Origin: Candidatus Uhrbacteria bacterium
GTDB taxonomy: Bacteria; Patescibacteriota; Patescibacteriia; UBA9934; GWF2-40-263
Length of the DNA stretch: 15,996 bases
Assembly: GCA_003511125.1 (NCBI GenBank)
Contig: DOJV01000025.1
Span: 1 to 15,996, forward strand
Direction of reading: 5' to 3'
Of this stretch, positions 6,197-11,929 are shown in pieces. Within the stretch, counting starts at the first letter, position 1. Every line of letters starts with the position of its first letter. The notes under the pieces are model-generated. The model was not told the DNA's origin and ran no database searches. It saw only the letters and a list, made by a program, of their open reading frames with translations. The position numbers and the translations under genes were made by a program.

Positions 6197-6225
6197 AGTA
6201 TAATTAAAAATCACAATAAAGTCAA
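6197..6225 (-). promoter_or_regulatory. Promoter of tRNA-Ala
   Basis: On the minus strand, -35 TTGACT (6220-6225), a 17-base spacer and -10 TATACT (6197-6202), each matching consensus at 5 of 6 positions. The -10 lies 14 bases upstream of the mature tRNA 5' end. Confidence 0.8.
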
Positions 6226-6250
6226 CAATCGACCCTTGCTCTAAAATTTC

Positions 6251-6289
6251 AAAAAACAAAACAGCGCGCCGGGAAGACCGAACGCGCTG
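6251..6289 (-). terminator. GC-rich terminator of the lytic transglycosylase gene
   Basis: Stem CAGCGCG (6262-6268) / CGCGCTG (6283-6289), with a possible inner CGG/CCG. On the minus strand it is followed by TTTTGTTTTTT. The stem is GC-rich like the gene, while the tail is AT-rich. Confidence 0.8.
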
Positions 6290-6305
6290 CGGAAGAAGGC
6301 GAAGA

Positions 6306-7292
6306 CTAGCCTTTGAGGCCGAGCTCCTCTGATATCAGGAGGTACTTTTCAAGGTACTCCTGGGTCTCGGGTGGAAGTTTGGCGCAGGTTTCGCTTCGCC
6401 ACTCGGTATCGCAGTCACGGATGGCGGTTGAGACCGTGGCGATGCCGGTGTTGTAACCGGCCACCAGGGCGCGACGCTGCCATTCGTCGGTGCGGACACG
6501 GGAGCGGGCCGCGGGCGAGAGGTGGGCCATCTCGTTGTCGAGATGGAGGAACATGGCCTTGACCGCGTTTCTGTGATTCTCGCGCCCGATATGGAAGTCG
6601 GTGTGAAGCCGCGCCTCGGGGTAGGCCACATCGAGTGACTCATAGGTCTGATCCATCATCTGGGCCAGACCGTAGGCACCGACCGGTGAGGCCGCGGTCT
6701 TGAAGGCCTCGGGGCCACGACGACCGAAGCTTTCGAGGACGCGGGTGACGGCTGTGCCGGCGAGTAGATCTCGGTGTGAGGTGTGCTCGGCGAAAAGGAT
6801 GGCGATCACGAGCTCGGGGTCGACCGTGTCGGCCACCAGATCGCCTGGGAAGGCGTGCGAGGCCACCTGATCGTCGCGCAACTCGTCGAGCGCGCATTCG
6901 ATCAGATCCTCGAGGTAGGTGCGGCCGAGCTCGGAATCGGCCAGCCCTTCGGTCTCGGCCGTATCCTCGACCACCACCTCTGCCTGTGTAACCTCGGACG
7001 AAACGTGGTTCGCCCAAAAGCCGTGAGTCAGGTGAAAGGTAGCGCCGAGAATGGCGAGTCCGTAGAGCGCGGCAACCACAACCCGTGACACGAGCCGGAA
7101 CGGCCGGGTGGCGACGTCTGGCGCGAAGCACATGACGGCGTTCACGGAACCCATGAACACCATCGCGAACGCCAACGCGACCACGACCGCGAACGTCACA
7201 CCCTCGAATCCTCTCTCGCGAACCACGGCCAGGATCGGCCAGGCACCAAGGACGGAGATGATAGCGACGAGAGAAACCAGCATCTTCAACAT
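6306..7292 (-). CDS. GC-rich, membrane-anchored lytic transglycosylase-like protein
   Basis: 328 residues. Two or three hydrophobic helices (about 4-25, 32-57, 69-92) are followed by an acidic linker (about 98-140) and an SLT-type goose-lysozyme-fold domain (about 155-325). The SLT motifs are all present: PELVIAILFAEHTSH with candidate catalytic Glu169, SPVGAYGLAQMMDQTYESL, LVAGYNTG (277-283), and LPPETQEYLEKYL near the end. It would cleave peptidoglycan at the outer membrane face. I chose ATG 7292 because AGGAG sits 7 bases upstream and the promoter at 7348-7376 overlaps the longer reading frame. Base composition is very unlike its neighbours: two 60-base lines inside it count 68-72% G+C, against 23% for a line near 5401. 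Full motifs argue it is functional, probably acquired. Confidence 0.85.
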   Translation of the reverse strand: MLKMLVSLVAIISVLGAWPILAVVRERGFEGVTFAVVVALAFAMVFMGSVNAVMCFAPDVATRPFRLVSRVVVAALYGLAILGATFHLTHGFWANHVSSEVTQAEVVVEDTAETEGLADSELGRTYLEDLIECALDELRDDQVASHAFPGDLVADTVDPELVIAILFAEHTSHRDLLAGTAVTRVLESFGRRGPEAFKTAASPVGAYGLAQMMDQTYESLDVAYPEARLHTDFHIGRENHRNAVKAMFLHLDNEMAHLSPAARSRVRTDEWQRRALVAGYNTGIATVSTAIRDCDTEWRSETCAKLPPETQEYLEKYLLISEELGLKG

Positions 7293-7347
7293 GATACAGC
7301 TCCTGCTGCTGGGTGGATGTCGCGGCGACAGGCCGAATCGACGATTT

Positions 7348-7376
7348 ACAATAACACAGAAATAAGTTTTTGTCAA
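7348..7376 (-). promoter_or_regulatory. Promoter of the GC-rich transglycosylase gene
   Basis: On the minus strand, a perfect -35 TTGACA (7371-7376), a 17-base spacer and -10 TATTGT (7348-7353). It lies exactly where the sequence changes from AT-rich host-like DNA to GC-rich DNA, so the gene appears to use a host-like promoter. Confidence 0.7.
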
Positions 7377-7478
7377 CGTAAAAGCCCAAAAAAACTTTTA
7401 AAATTAGCAAAAAAACCAAACTTTGGCCTCACCAAAAGACCGATTGAATATTCTAAGAAAACAACAATATTTTTTTCG

Positions 7479-7525
7479 CTTATCTAAAATAAAAAAACTA
7501 GTAATTCCTAGGTTTTTCTGATAAG
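7479..7525. other. Imperfect hairpin upstream of the L,D-transpeptidase
   Basis: Nested inverted repeats: CTTATC (7479-7484) / GATAAG (7520-7525) outside, A-rich / T-rich arms, and CTAG (7498-7501) / CTAG (7508-7511) at the tip. T-runs follow the core on both strands, so it could act as a terminator or leader structure. I see no other gene in 7377-7551 and no clear promoter for the plus-strand gene. Confidence 0.5.
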
Positions 7526-7551
7526 ATAAAGACAATCTCAAATAAAACTTT

Positions 7552-8877
7552 ATGAAAAAACTTCTTTTAACTCTAGCTATTTCCGCAATCCTCTTTCCGA
7601 TTGTTGCCCAAGCAAATTCAGAAACTTTAACCGTAAAAATTTCTGACTCTGCGGGGACCGAACTTTCATCTTTCAATATCCCTACTGCCAACCTTGGTGG
7701 TGGTGCGGCTATTGCGGTTGCTGATTTGGGCTTTGATGGCATTCCGGAAATAATTCTAGGGAACGGTTTAGGAAACGAACCTCGAGTCACAGTTCTTCGC
7801 CAAGACGGTTCGGAAATCGGAAATTTTCTAGCCTACTCGGCCGACATGGGAACCGGAATCACTTTGGTGACTTGTGATATAAATCAAGACGGAATAAACG
7901 AAATCGTCACCGGCACCCAGTATGGCGGTGGACCTCACGTACGAGTTTTTAACAATCTTGGAGAACCTGTTGGCGAGGGCTTCTTTGCCTACAACGAAGC
8001 TTTTCGCGGCGGTATAAATCTGGCTTGTGGTGACATTGATGCGGATGGAAAAAATGAGTTAGTAACAGGCCCTGGTCCGAGTGGTGGTCCACATGTCCGC
8101 ATTTGGTCGTTTGATAACAACAGTTGGAATTTAAAAAACGAGTTCTTTGCTTTTGATGCCAATGATCGTCGTGGTGTAATTCCTTTTGTAAAATCAGATG
8201 GCGGTTTAGTAATCTCTTCGGCCAAAGGTTCGAATATTGATGTAGTGTCGTACGATGATCAACTAAAAATAAAAAAGTTATCCACAATCACTAATAATTC
8301 TTTCGGAGCTATCGACCTAAGCGAAATTAAAGACGAAACCGTTTTGTCATTGTTAAACGGACAAATTATCGATGAAAATGGGCTAGAAAAATTGTCGATT
8401 TCCAGTTCAACCGGCGGCTCCAAAATTGCCGTGATCGATCTAAACAACGACGGTCAAGATGAAATAATTTCTGTCGAAGCTCGCCCGCTTTTTGGTCCAG
8501 ACGGTGAACAATACATTACTGTCGATCTGTCAGAACAGCGACTATACGCTTTTGAAGATGGAATTTTGGCTAACAGTTTTTTGGTCTCAACTGCCAAGCT
8601 TCCTTTTACCACACCTATGGGAATTCATTCAATTTTAGCCAAATTACCGTGGGTAGACTATACCTGGAGTTACAGCGAGAACAATCCAAATAATTATAGT
8701 TTAGGTCTAGTGCCTTGGAATTTAAGAATCTATCCGCATGTTTATATCCACTACGCCTACTGGCACAATAACTTCGGCCACCCCATGAGTCATGGTTGTA
8801 TTAATGTAAATCTTGAAAACATAAAATGGATTTATGATTGGTCCGAAGTTGGCACAACTGTCGAAGTTAAAAAATAA
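7552..8877 (+). CDS. Exported L,D-transpeptidase (YkuD) with N-terminal FG-GAP-like repeats
   Basis: 441 residues. A signal peptide (1-21, MKKLLLTLAISAILFPIVAQA) is followed by a propeller-like region with FG-GAP/VCBS-type repeats. Each repeat has an Asp-rich calcium-binding loop: VADLGFDGIPEI (56-67), CDINQDGINEI (108-118), GDIDADGKNEL (160-170), IDLNNDGQDEI (295-305). The C-terminal YkuD domain (about 318-440) has the start YITVDLSEQRLYAFEDG, His400 and the catalytic SHGCINV motif (Cys416). It should form 3-3 cross-links or attach proteins to peptidoglycan outside the membrane. The calcium-loop repeats suggest adhesion or substrate binding. It is divergent from the transglycosylase, so two cell-wall remodelling enzymes share one intergenic region. 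The start is set by the signal peptide; no clear Shine-Dalgarno is visible. Confidence 0.9.
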   Translation: MKKLLLTLAISAILFPIVAQANSETLTVKISDSAGTELSSFNIPTANLGGGAAIAVADLGFDGIPEIILGNGLGNEPRVTVLRQDGSEIGNFLAYSADMGTGITLVTCDINQDGINEIVTGTQYGGGPHVRVFNNLGEPVGEGFFAYNEAFRGGINLACGDIDADGKNELVTGPGPSGGPHVRIWSFDNNSWNLKNEFFAFDANDRRGVIPFVKSDGGLVISSAKGSNIDVVSYDDQLKIKKLSTITNNSFGAIDLSEIKDETVLSLLNGQIIDENGLEKLSISSSTGGSKIAVIDLNNDGQDEIISVEARPLFGPDGEQYITVDLSEQRLYAFEDGILANSFLVSTAKLPFTTPMGIHSILAKLPWVDYTWSYSENNPNNYSLGLVPWNLRIYPHVYIHYAYWHNNFGHPMSHGCINVNLENIKWIYDWSEVGTTVEVKK

Positions 8878-8918
8878 AATTTTATTTAAAAAACTTAAAA
8901 ATAAATTTTTAAAATTTT

Positions 8919-8954
8919 AAAAAAGAAAATAAAAAAAAATAAATTTTCTTTTTT
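8919..8954. terminator. AT-only hairpin terminator-like element after the transpeptidase
   Basis: Perfect 12-base inverted repeat AAAAAAGAAAAT / ATTTTCTTTTTT around a 12-base A-rich loop. It lies in a nearly pure A/T tract (8876-8961) that also contains the palindrome AAATAAAATTTTATTT at the stop codon. The low-GC stem is weak as a terminator. Confidence 0.5.
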
Positions 8955-8991
8955 TTATTTCCACAACTGTTGATAAAGTCTCTTGACCCTA

Positions 8992-9020
8992 TTCACACAT
9001 TAACAAAAAAGATTTATAAT
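8992..9020 (+). promoter_or_regulatory. Promoter of the lysine-rich small protein gene
   Basis: -35 TTCACA (8992-8997; one mismatch), a 17-base spacer and perfect -10 TATAAT (9015-9020). The leader is about 47 bases and contains a strong Shine-Dalgarno (AAAGGAGGTG) 10 bases before the ATG. Confidence 0.75.
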
Positions 9021-9073
9021 AGTATTAAGTCGATAACAAAATCTTTTAAACTGAAAGGAGGTGAAAAAAAATT

Positions 9074-9163
9074 ATGGCAAAGAAAAAAGCGGCTAAAAAA
9101 GCAGTAAAGAAAACTGTAAAAAAAGTAGCCAAAAAGAAAGTTGCAAAAAAGAAGAAGAAATAA
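9074..9163 (+). CDS. 29-residue lysine/alanine-rich basic protein, histone H1-tail-like
   Basis: A very short reading frame: MAKKKAAKKAVKKTV followed by more K/A/V repeats, ending in five lysines. Only M, A, K, V and T occur, and about 60% of residues are lysine. Support for translation is strong: near-consensus promoter, the only full AAAGGAGGTG Shine-Dalgarno in the window at 9054-9063, an ATG at suitable distance, and an 11-bp stem terminator right after the stop. The composition resembles the C-terminal tails of bacterial histone H1-like proteins, so it probably binds DNA or RNA and may compact the nucleoid or contact ribosomes (inference). It is transcribed alone. Many gene callers would miss it because of its length and low complexity. 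Confidence 0.8.
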   Translation: MAKKKAAKKAVKKTVKKVAKKKVAKKKKK

Positions 9164-9173
9164 CTTTTTTTAA

Positions 9174-9210
9174 CAAAATCTCGCGACTCAATTGATCGCG
9201 AGATTTGTTT
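9174..9210. terminator. Terminator between the lysine-rich gene and the convergent PHP gene
   Basis: Perfect 11-bp stem AAATCTCGCGA (9176-9186) / TCGCGAGATTT (9196-9206), 9-base loop. It is followed by GTTTAT on the plus strand and by a longer T-rich run on the minus strand, so it can serve both genes. Confidence 0.85.
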
Positions 9211-9235
9211 ATCCTAGATTTTCTCATCAAAACTT

Positions 9236-10489
9236 CTACAACAACCTGCTTTGAACTGATTTTTTACGTTCGGCCTCTGAAAAAATTTTGATCTTGCCAA
9301 AGACACCATCATAACCGGGTTTAATATCAATTTTTCCGGATCTCATTCTGGTTACAGCTTTAGCAATTAATGGCTGTTTGGCAAATTTGCCAATTTCTTG
9401 TTCGGAAACGTCCAAAAGAATCGAAAATTCATTACCTAAATTATTTATTAAATCTTCGTATTCGGTTTTTATTTTTTTTGAAGCCGAACCGACCCCGTAA
9501 GCTTCGGCGATTATTTCCTTAAGTGGCACAATCGATTTATAAGGTATCTTTTTTTGAGCCACGACCTCAGCTTCACGGTCAGCTAAAGCATCAACTCGAT
9601 TTTCCACACCTAAAGTCAAAAGTTTTTTACATTTTGGACAACGGCCACCGTATTTTTTTGACTCTTTCGACCGGCAAGAGAAACCGCAATCGGCACAACC
9701 GTCAAAATGATACTTCCCTTCTTCGGGAAAAAATTCGATAGTGTAAAGAAAACGCTTTTTGTCTTGTTCGCGTAAGATCCTGACAATTTCGTCATAGCTC
9801 AATTTTTCAATTTCAAAAACATTAGCTTCGCGACCAAGTTTGTCGAGCGAATGGGCATCAGAATTCGAAACCAAAACGACCTTATCAAGAGCCGAAAGAC
9901 GCCAGTTCATTAACGGATCGGACGATAACCCGGTCTCGATAGCAAAAATCTCCGGGGTTAATTTTCCAAAACACTCCTCCAGCGAATCAAACCCCGATTT
10001 GCTACCAAAAACCGAAAACCACGGTGTCCAGGCATGGGCCGGAACAATTATTATGCGTTCATCAATCTCTTTCAACAGCGAATAATAATTCTCGCAATCA
10101 AAACCCAAAATCGGTCGACCGTCAGCTTTTAAATTAAACTTCCGGGCTTCGAGTTTTTTATTCACCTTTTCCACAGCCTCAATCGAAGGCGCAAAAACCA
10201 CTAAATGCACCCGGCGAGCTTGGCCACCACGTTTGTAAACATGGCTAGTTTCGGTAGTCAAAATAAATCTAGTTGGCGACGAACCATCTTTTAAAACAAA
10301 AAGACCTGGCTCTTTTTCAACCAAAGTCTCTTTAATATGTTTAAACCAACCCGGATGCGTCCAGTCCGAGGTGGCGACGACATTAATCCCCTTCCGTTCG
10401 CAAGCCTTGGCAATTTTTGGCAGTTCCAATTCTTTCGAGCAAGCGCGCGAGAATTTTGAATGAATGTGGAAGTCGCAGATGAAACGCAT
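9236..10489 (-). CDS. Endonuclease Q-like PHP-domain nuclease with zinc-ribbon
   Basis: 417 residues. An N-terminal PHP phosphoesterase domain (1-220) shows the metal ligands: D6-x-H8-x-H10, D42 and H45 (TSDWTHPG), E80, H95, H152 (VPAHAWTPW) and SNSDAH (D211, H213). A zinc-ribbon follows with C265-x2-C268, C272 and C284-x2-C287. The C-terminal part (about 290-417) continues VENRVDALADRE and ends with a VTRMRSGKIDIKPGYDGVFG segment typical of EndoQ proteins. EndoQ, known from Thermococcales archaea and some bacteria, nicks DNA 5' of deaminated bases such as uracil and hypoxanthine. The match here is to the whole architecture, so a repair role is likely but not proven. The start codon lies inside a 14-base palindrome (10487-10500). 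It is followed by a bidirectional terminator. Confidence 0.85.
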   Translation of the reverse strand: MRFICDFHIHSKFSRACSKELELPKIAKACERKGINVVATSDWTHPGWFKHIKETLVEKEPGLFVLKDGSSPTRFILTTETSHVYKRGGQARRVHLVVFAPSIEAVEKVNKKLEARKFNLKADGRPILGFDCENYYSLLKEIDERIIIVPAHAWTPWFSVFGSKSGFDSLEECFGKLTPEIFAIETGLSSDPLMNWRLSALDKVVLVSNSDAHSLDKLGREANVFEIEKLSYDEIVRILREQDKKRFLYTIEFFPEEGKYHFDGCADCGFSCRSKESKKYGGRCPKCKKLLTLGVENRVDALADREAEVVAQKKIPYKSIVPLKEIIAEAYGVGSASKKIKTEYEDLINNLGNEFSILLDVSEQEIGKFAKQPLIAKAVTRMRSGKIDIKPGYDGVFGKIKIFSEAERKKSVQSRLL

Positions 10490-10501
10490 AAATATTTATG
10501 A

Positions 10502-10858
10502 TTACGGATTTTTACGGATATACTGATTTGGCGTTGATGGACGGAGATTAACTACTCGTTTAGTTTTTACCTCGCGGTCGGTAAAAAGTATTAAAAGAGC
10601 CAATTTTAGATGCAAAGCAACCAAATATCGATGAACTTATTTGATATCGCTAATCAAAAAAATTCTTGCCAACGTTTTTTCCCTGATAAATAACCGGAAC
10701 GTAAAACTCCCGTTTAAAAAAATCCTCTGACTTTAAATTACTCGACCTTGGCCTTTTGATAAGTTTTTACAAAATGGCCAACACCTAATTCGTTATAAAC
10801 CACAAAAAGCCGATCCGATTTTTTCTCGAGATTTTTCCTTATAAACTAACCCCTCCAT
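10502..10858 (-). pseudogene. Decayed GxxExxR-family (PDDEXK-like) gene
   Basis: No intact frame fills the 400 bases between the PHP and GlmU-like genes, but three minus-strand frames join into a recognisable GxxExxR protein. From ATG 10858: MEGLVYKEKSREKIGSAF; then, after a frameshift, VVYNELGVGHFVKTYQKAKV; then, after another shift, FFKREFYVPVIYQGKNVGKN and a stop after FFD; then YLVALHLKLALLILF followed by TKRVVN. The order and spacing match the family except that the central segment between FFD and YLVAL, which carries the DF...ELK catalytic core, is largely missing. It is therefore a dead gene with at least two frameshifts and an internal deletion. GxxExxR proteins are common in candidate-phylum genomes; their function is unclear. 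Confidence 0.75.
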
Positions 10859-10889
10859 AAAAATATAAACAACCAACAAAAATTCATAA

Positions 10890-11648
10890 TCACACAACCG
10901 AAGCCAACGCTTCCTCGGCCAACTTCAACTGCTCTGGACTATTCACCCCAATACCTTCGAGCGGATTATTCACGGTCATGGTTTCGATTGGATAACCTTG
11001 AGACATAGCCAAACCAATCAGATCGGTCAGATAAAACTCGCCTTGAGCGTTTTTGTTTCCGAGTTTTTCAATATTTTGTTTTACCCACTCGACCGAGAAA
11101 CAATAATATCCAGGATTGACTTCGACAATCAGTTTTTCCTCATCATTGGCGTCTTTGCGCTCAATAATTCGCTCAACTTCGCCGGCGGCGTTGCGGCCGA
11201 TGCGTCCAAAATCATAAAAAGTCTTGCGCCAATCTTCAAAATCGCCGACATCCAAGGTCATAAGCATAACCGGAGACGAACACAACTGACATTTTTCTGC
11301 CAACTGACGAATTGTTTCGGAAGAAACGAAAGCGTGATCGCCATAAAGAACAATAACCCGATCGGTGTCTTCGAGATTAGGAAGAGCGCATTGCAAGGCG
11401 TGTCCGGTTCCAAGTTGATCGGCCTGAATAGCAAATTCACAACGATCACTCAAATACTCTCGCATTTTTTCCATATCGTGACCAATAACCACAATAGGTT
11501 TTTCTTCAAGCCCGGATTTTTTTATCGAATCGATCAAATAGTCGATCATCGGCCGACCAGCTACCGGCACCAACGCTTTGGGTACATCAGCACCCATACG
11601 CGAGCCTTTTCCGGCCGCTAAAATTACCACGCGTGTATTTTTAGACAT
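10890..11648 (-). CDS. GlmU-type nucleotidyltransferase (pyrophosphorylase half only)
   Basis: 252 residues. Predicted UDP-N-acetylglucosamine pyrophosphorylase, transferring UMP from UTP to GlcNAc-1-phosphate for peptidoglycan and surface-sugar synthesis. GlmU landmarks occur in order: VVILAAGKGSRMGADVPKAL nucleotide loop (8-26), AGRPMIDYL, QADQLGTGHAL (75-85), LYGDH with metal-binding Asp104, EVNPGYYCF, NAQGEFYLTDLI and EGIGVNSPEQL, whose Asn would bind the second Mg ligand. The left-handed beta-helix acetyltransferase half of E. coli GlmU (456 residues) is absent, so acetylation must be done elsewhere or not at all. The usual GD-x-P is GDHA here. Related sugar-nucleotide transferases cannot be ruled out. 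A 35-residue membrane micro-ORF lies just upstream on the same strand. Confidence 0.85.
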   Translation of the reverse strand: MSKNTRVVILAAGKGSRMGADVPKALVPVAGRPMIDYLIDSIKKSGLEEKPIVVIGHDMEKMREYLSDRCEFAIQADQLGTGHALQCALPNLEDTDRVIVLYGDHAFVSSETIRQLAEKCQLCSSPVMLMTLDVGDFEDWRKTFYDFGRIGRNAAGEVERIIERKDANDEEKLIVEVNPGYYCFSVEWVKQNIEKLGNKNAQGEFYLTDLIGLAMSQGYPIETMTVNNPLEGIGVNSPEQLKLAEEALASVV

Positions 11649-11679
11649 ACTGAATTTCTAAATTAAATAATCCGCCCTT

Positions 11680-11787
11680 TTAAAAACCGGCCCAAATCAA
11701 CCCCACAATCACACCCAAAACAAAAGCCGTTAAATAACGAGCCAAAGCACACAAAAAGCAGTGTTTTTTACGGGTTTCTTCGAGCAT
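11680..11787 (-). CDS. Candidate 35-residue membrane protein with a CxxC motif
   Basis: Short reading frame from ATG 11787: MLEETRKKHCFLCALARYL, then a hydrophobic helix TAFVLGVIVGLIWAGF and a stop. A charged N-terminus, a CFLC motif at 10-13 at the membrane edge, and one 20-residue transmembrane helix follow the positive-inside pattern (K7, K8, R17). It ends 31 bases before the GlmU-like gene on the same strand and could share its transcript. No Shine-Dalgarno or strong promoter is visible, so translation is not proven, but the organised sequence is unlike random AT-rich spacer. The CxxC could bind metal or join the thiol redox genes found elsewhere in the window. No function is known to me. 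Confidence 0.5.
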   Translation of the reverse strand: MLEETRKKHCFLCALARYLTAFVLGVIVGLIWAGF

Positions 11788-11818
11788 AATAATTGTTTTA
11801 AGCCTAATGATTTTAGCA

Positions 11819-11857
11819 AAAAAACAAAGAAAGATAAAGAGGGGACAAAACCCCTCT
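11819..11857 (-). terminator. Terminator of recQ
   Basis: Stem AGAGGGG / CCCCTCT (11838-11857) with a 6-base loop. On the minus strand it is followed by a T-rich tail ending in TTTGTTTTTTT. It lies about 70 bases past the recQ stop. Confidence 0.75.
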
Positions 11858-11929
11858 AAATATCGCAGTTTACTGTCTGTTGTTTGTTCCTAAAAACCCA
11901 CAAATTGCTCGACGTTGTCTACCGTTCTC

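Noticed and set aside
6106..7376. tRNA-Ala plus the GC-rich island as an integrated genomic island with att sites
   Set aside because: No integrase and no second copy of the tRNA 3' end were found on the far side of the GC-rich gene.
6640..7419. Long open frame (259 codons) opposite in phase to the transglycosylase
   Set aside because: Arg/Gly-rich nonsense typical of an alternate frame in GC-rich DNA; it overlaps a gene with full SLT motifs, a promoter and an AGGAG site.
7404..7790. Minus-strand open frame overlapping the start of the L,D-transpeptidase
   Set aside because: It covers a clear signal peptide gene on the plus strand, has no recognisable motif and no ribosome site.
8278..8286. 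Perfect DnaA-box sequence TTATCCACA, with another TCCACA and an AT-rich tract near 8878-8970, suggesting an origin
   Set aside because: There is only one consensus box, it is inside the L,D-transpeptidase coding sequence, and no dnaA, dnaN or clustered boxes are present.
7552..8877. Repeated Asp-Gly segments considered as a tandem DNA repeat or CRISPR-like array
   Set aside because: The repetition is at protein level (FG-GAP loops) with divergent DNA and irregular spacing; there are no direct repeats with unique spacers anywhere in the window.
10998..11621. 207-codon plus-strand open frame antisense to the GlmU-like gene
   Set aside because: The opposite strand carries all GlmU motifs; the antisense product has no family signature.
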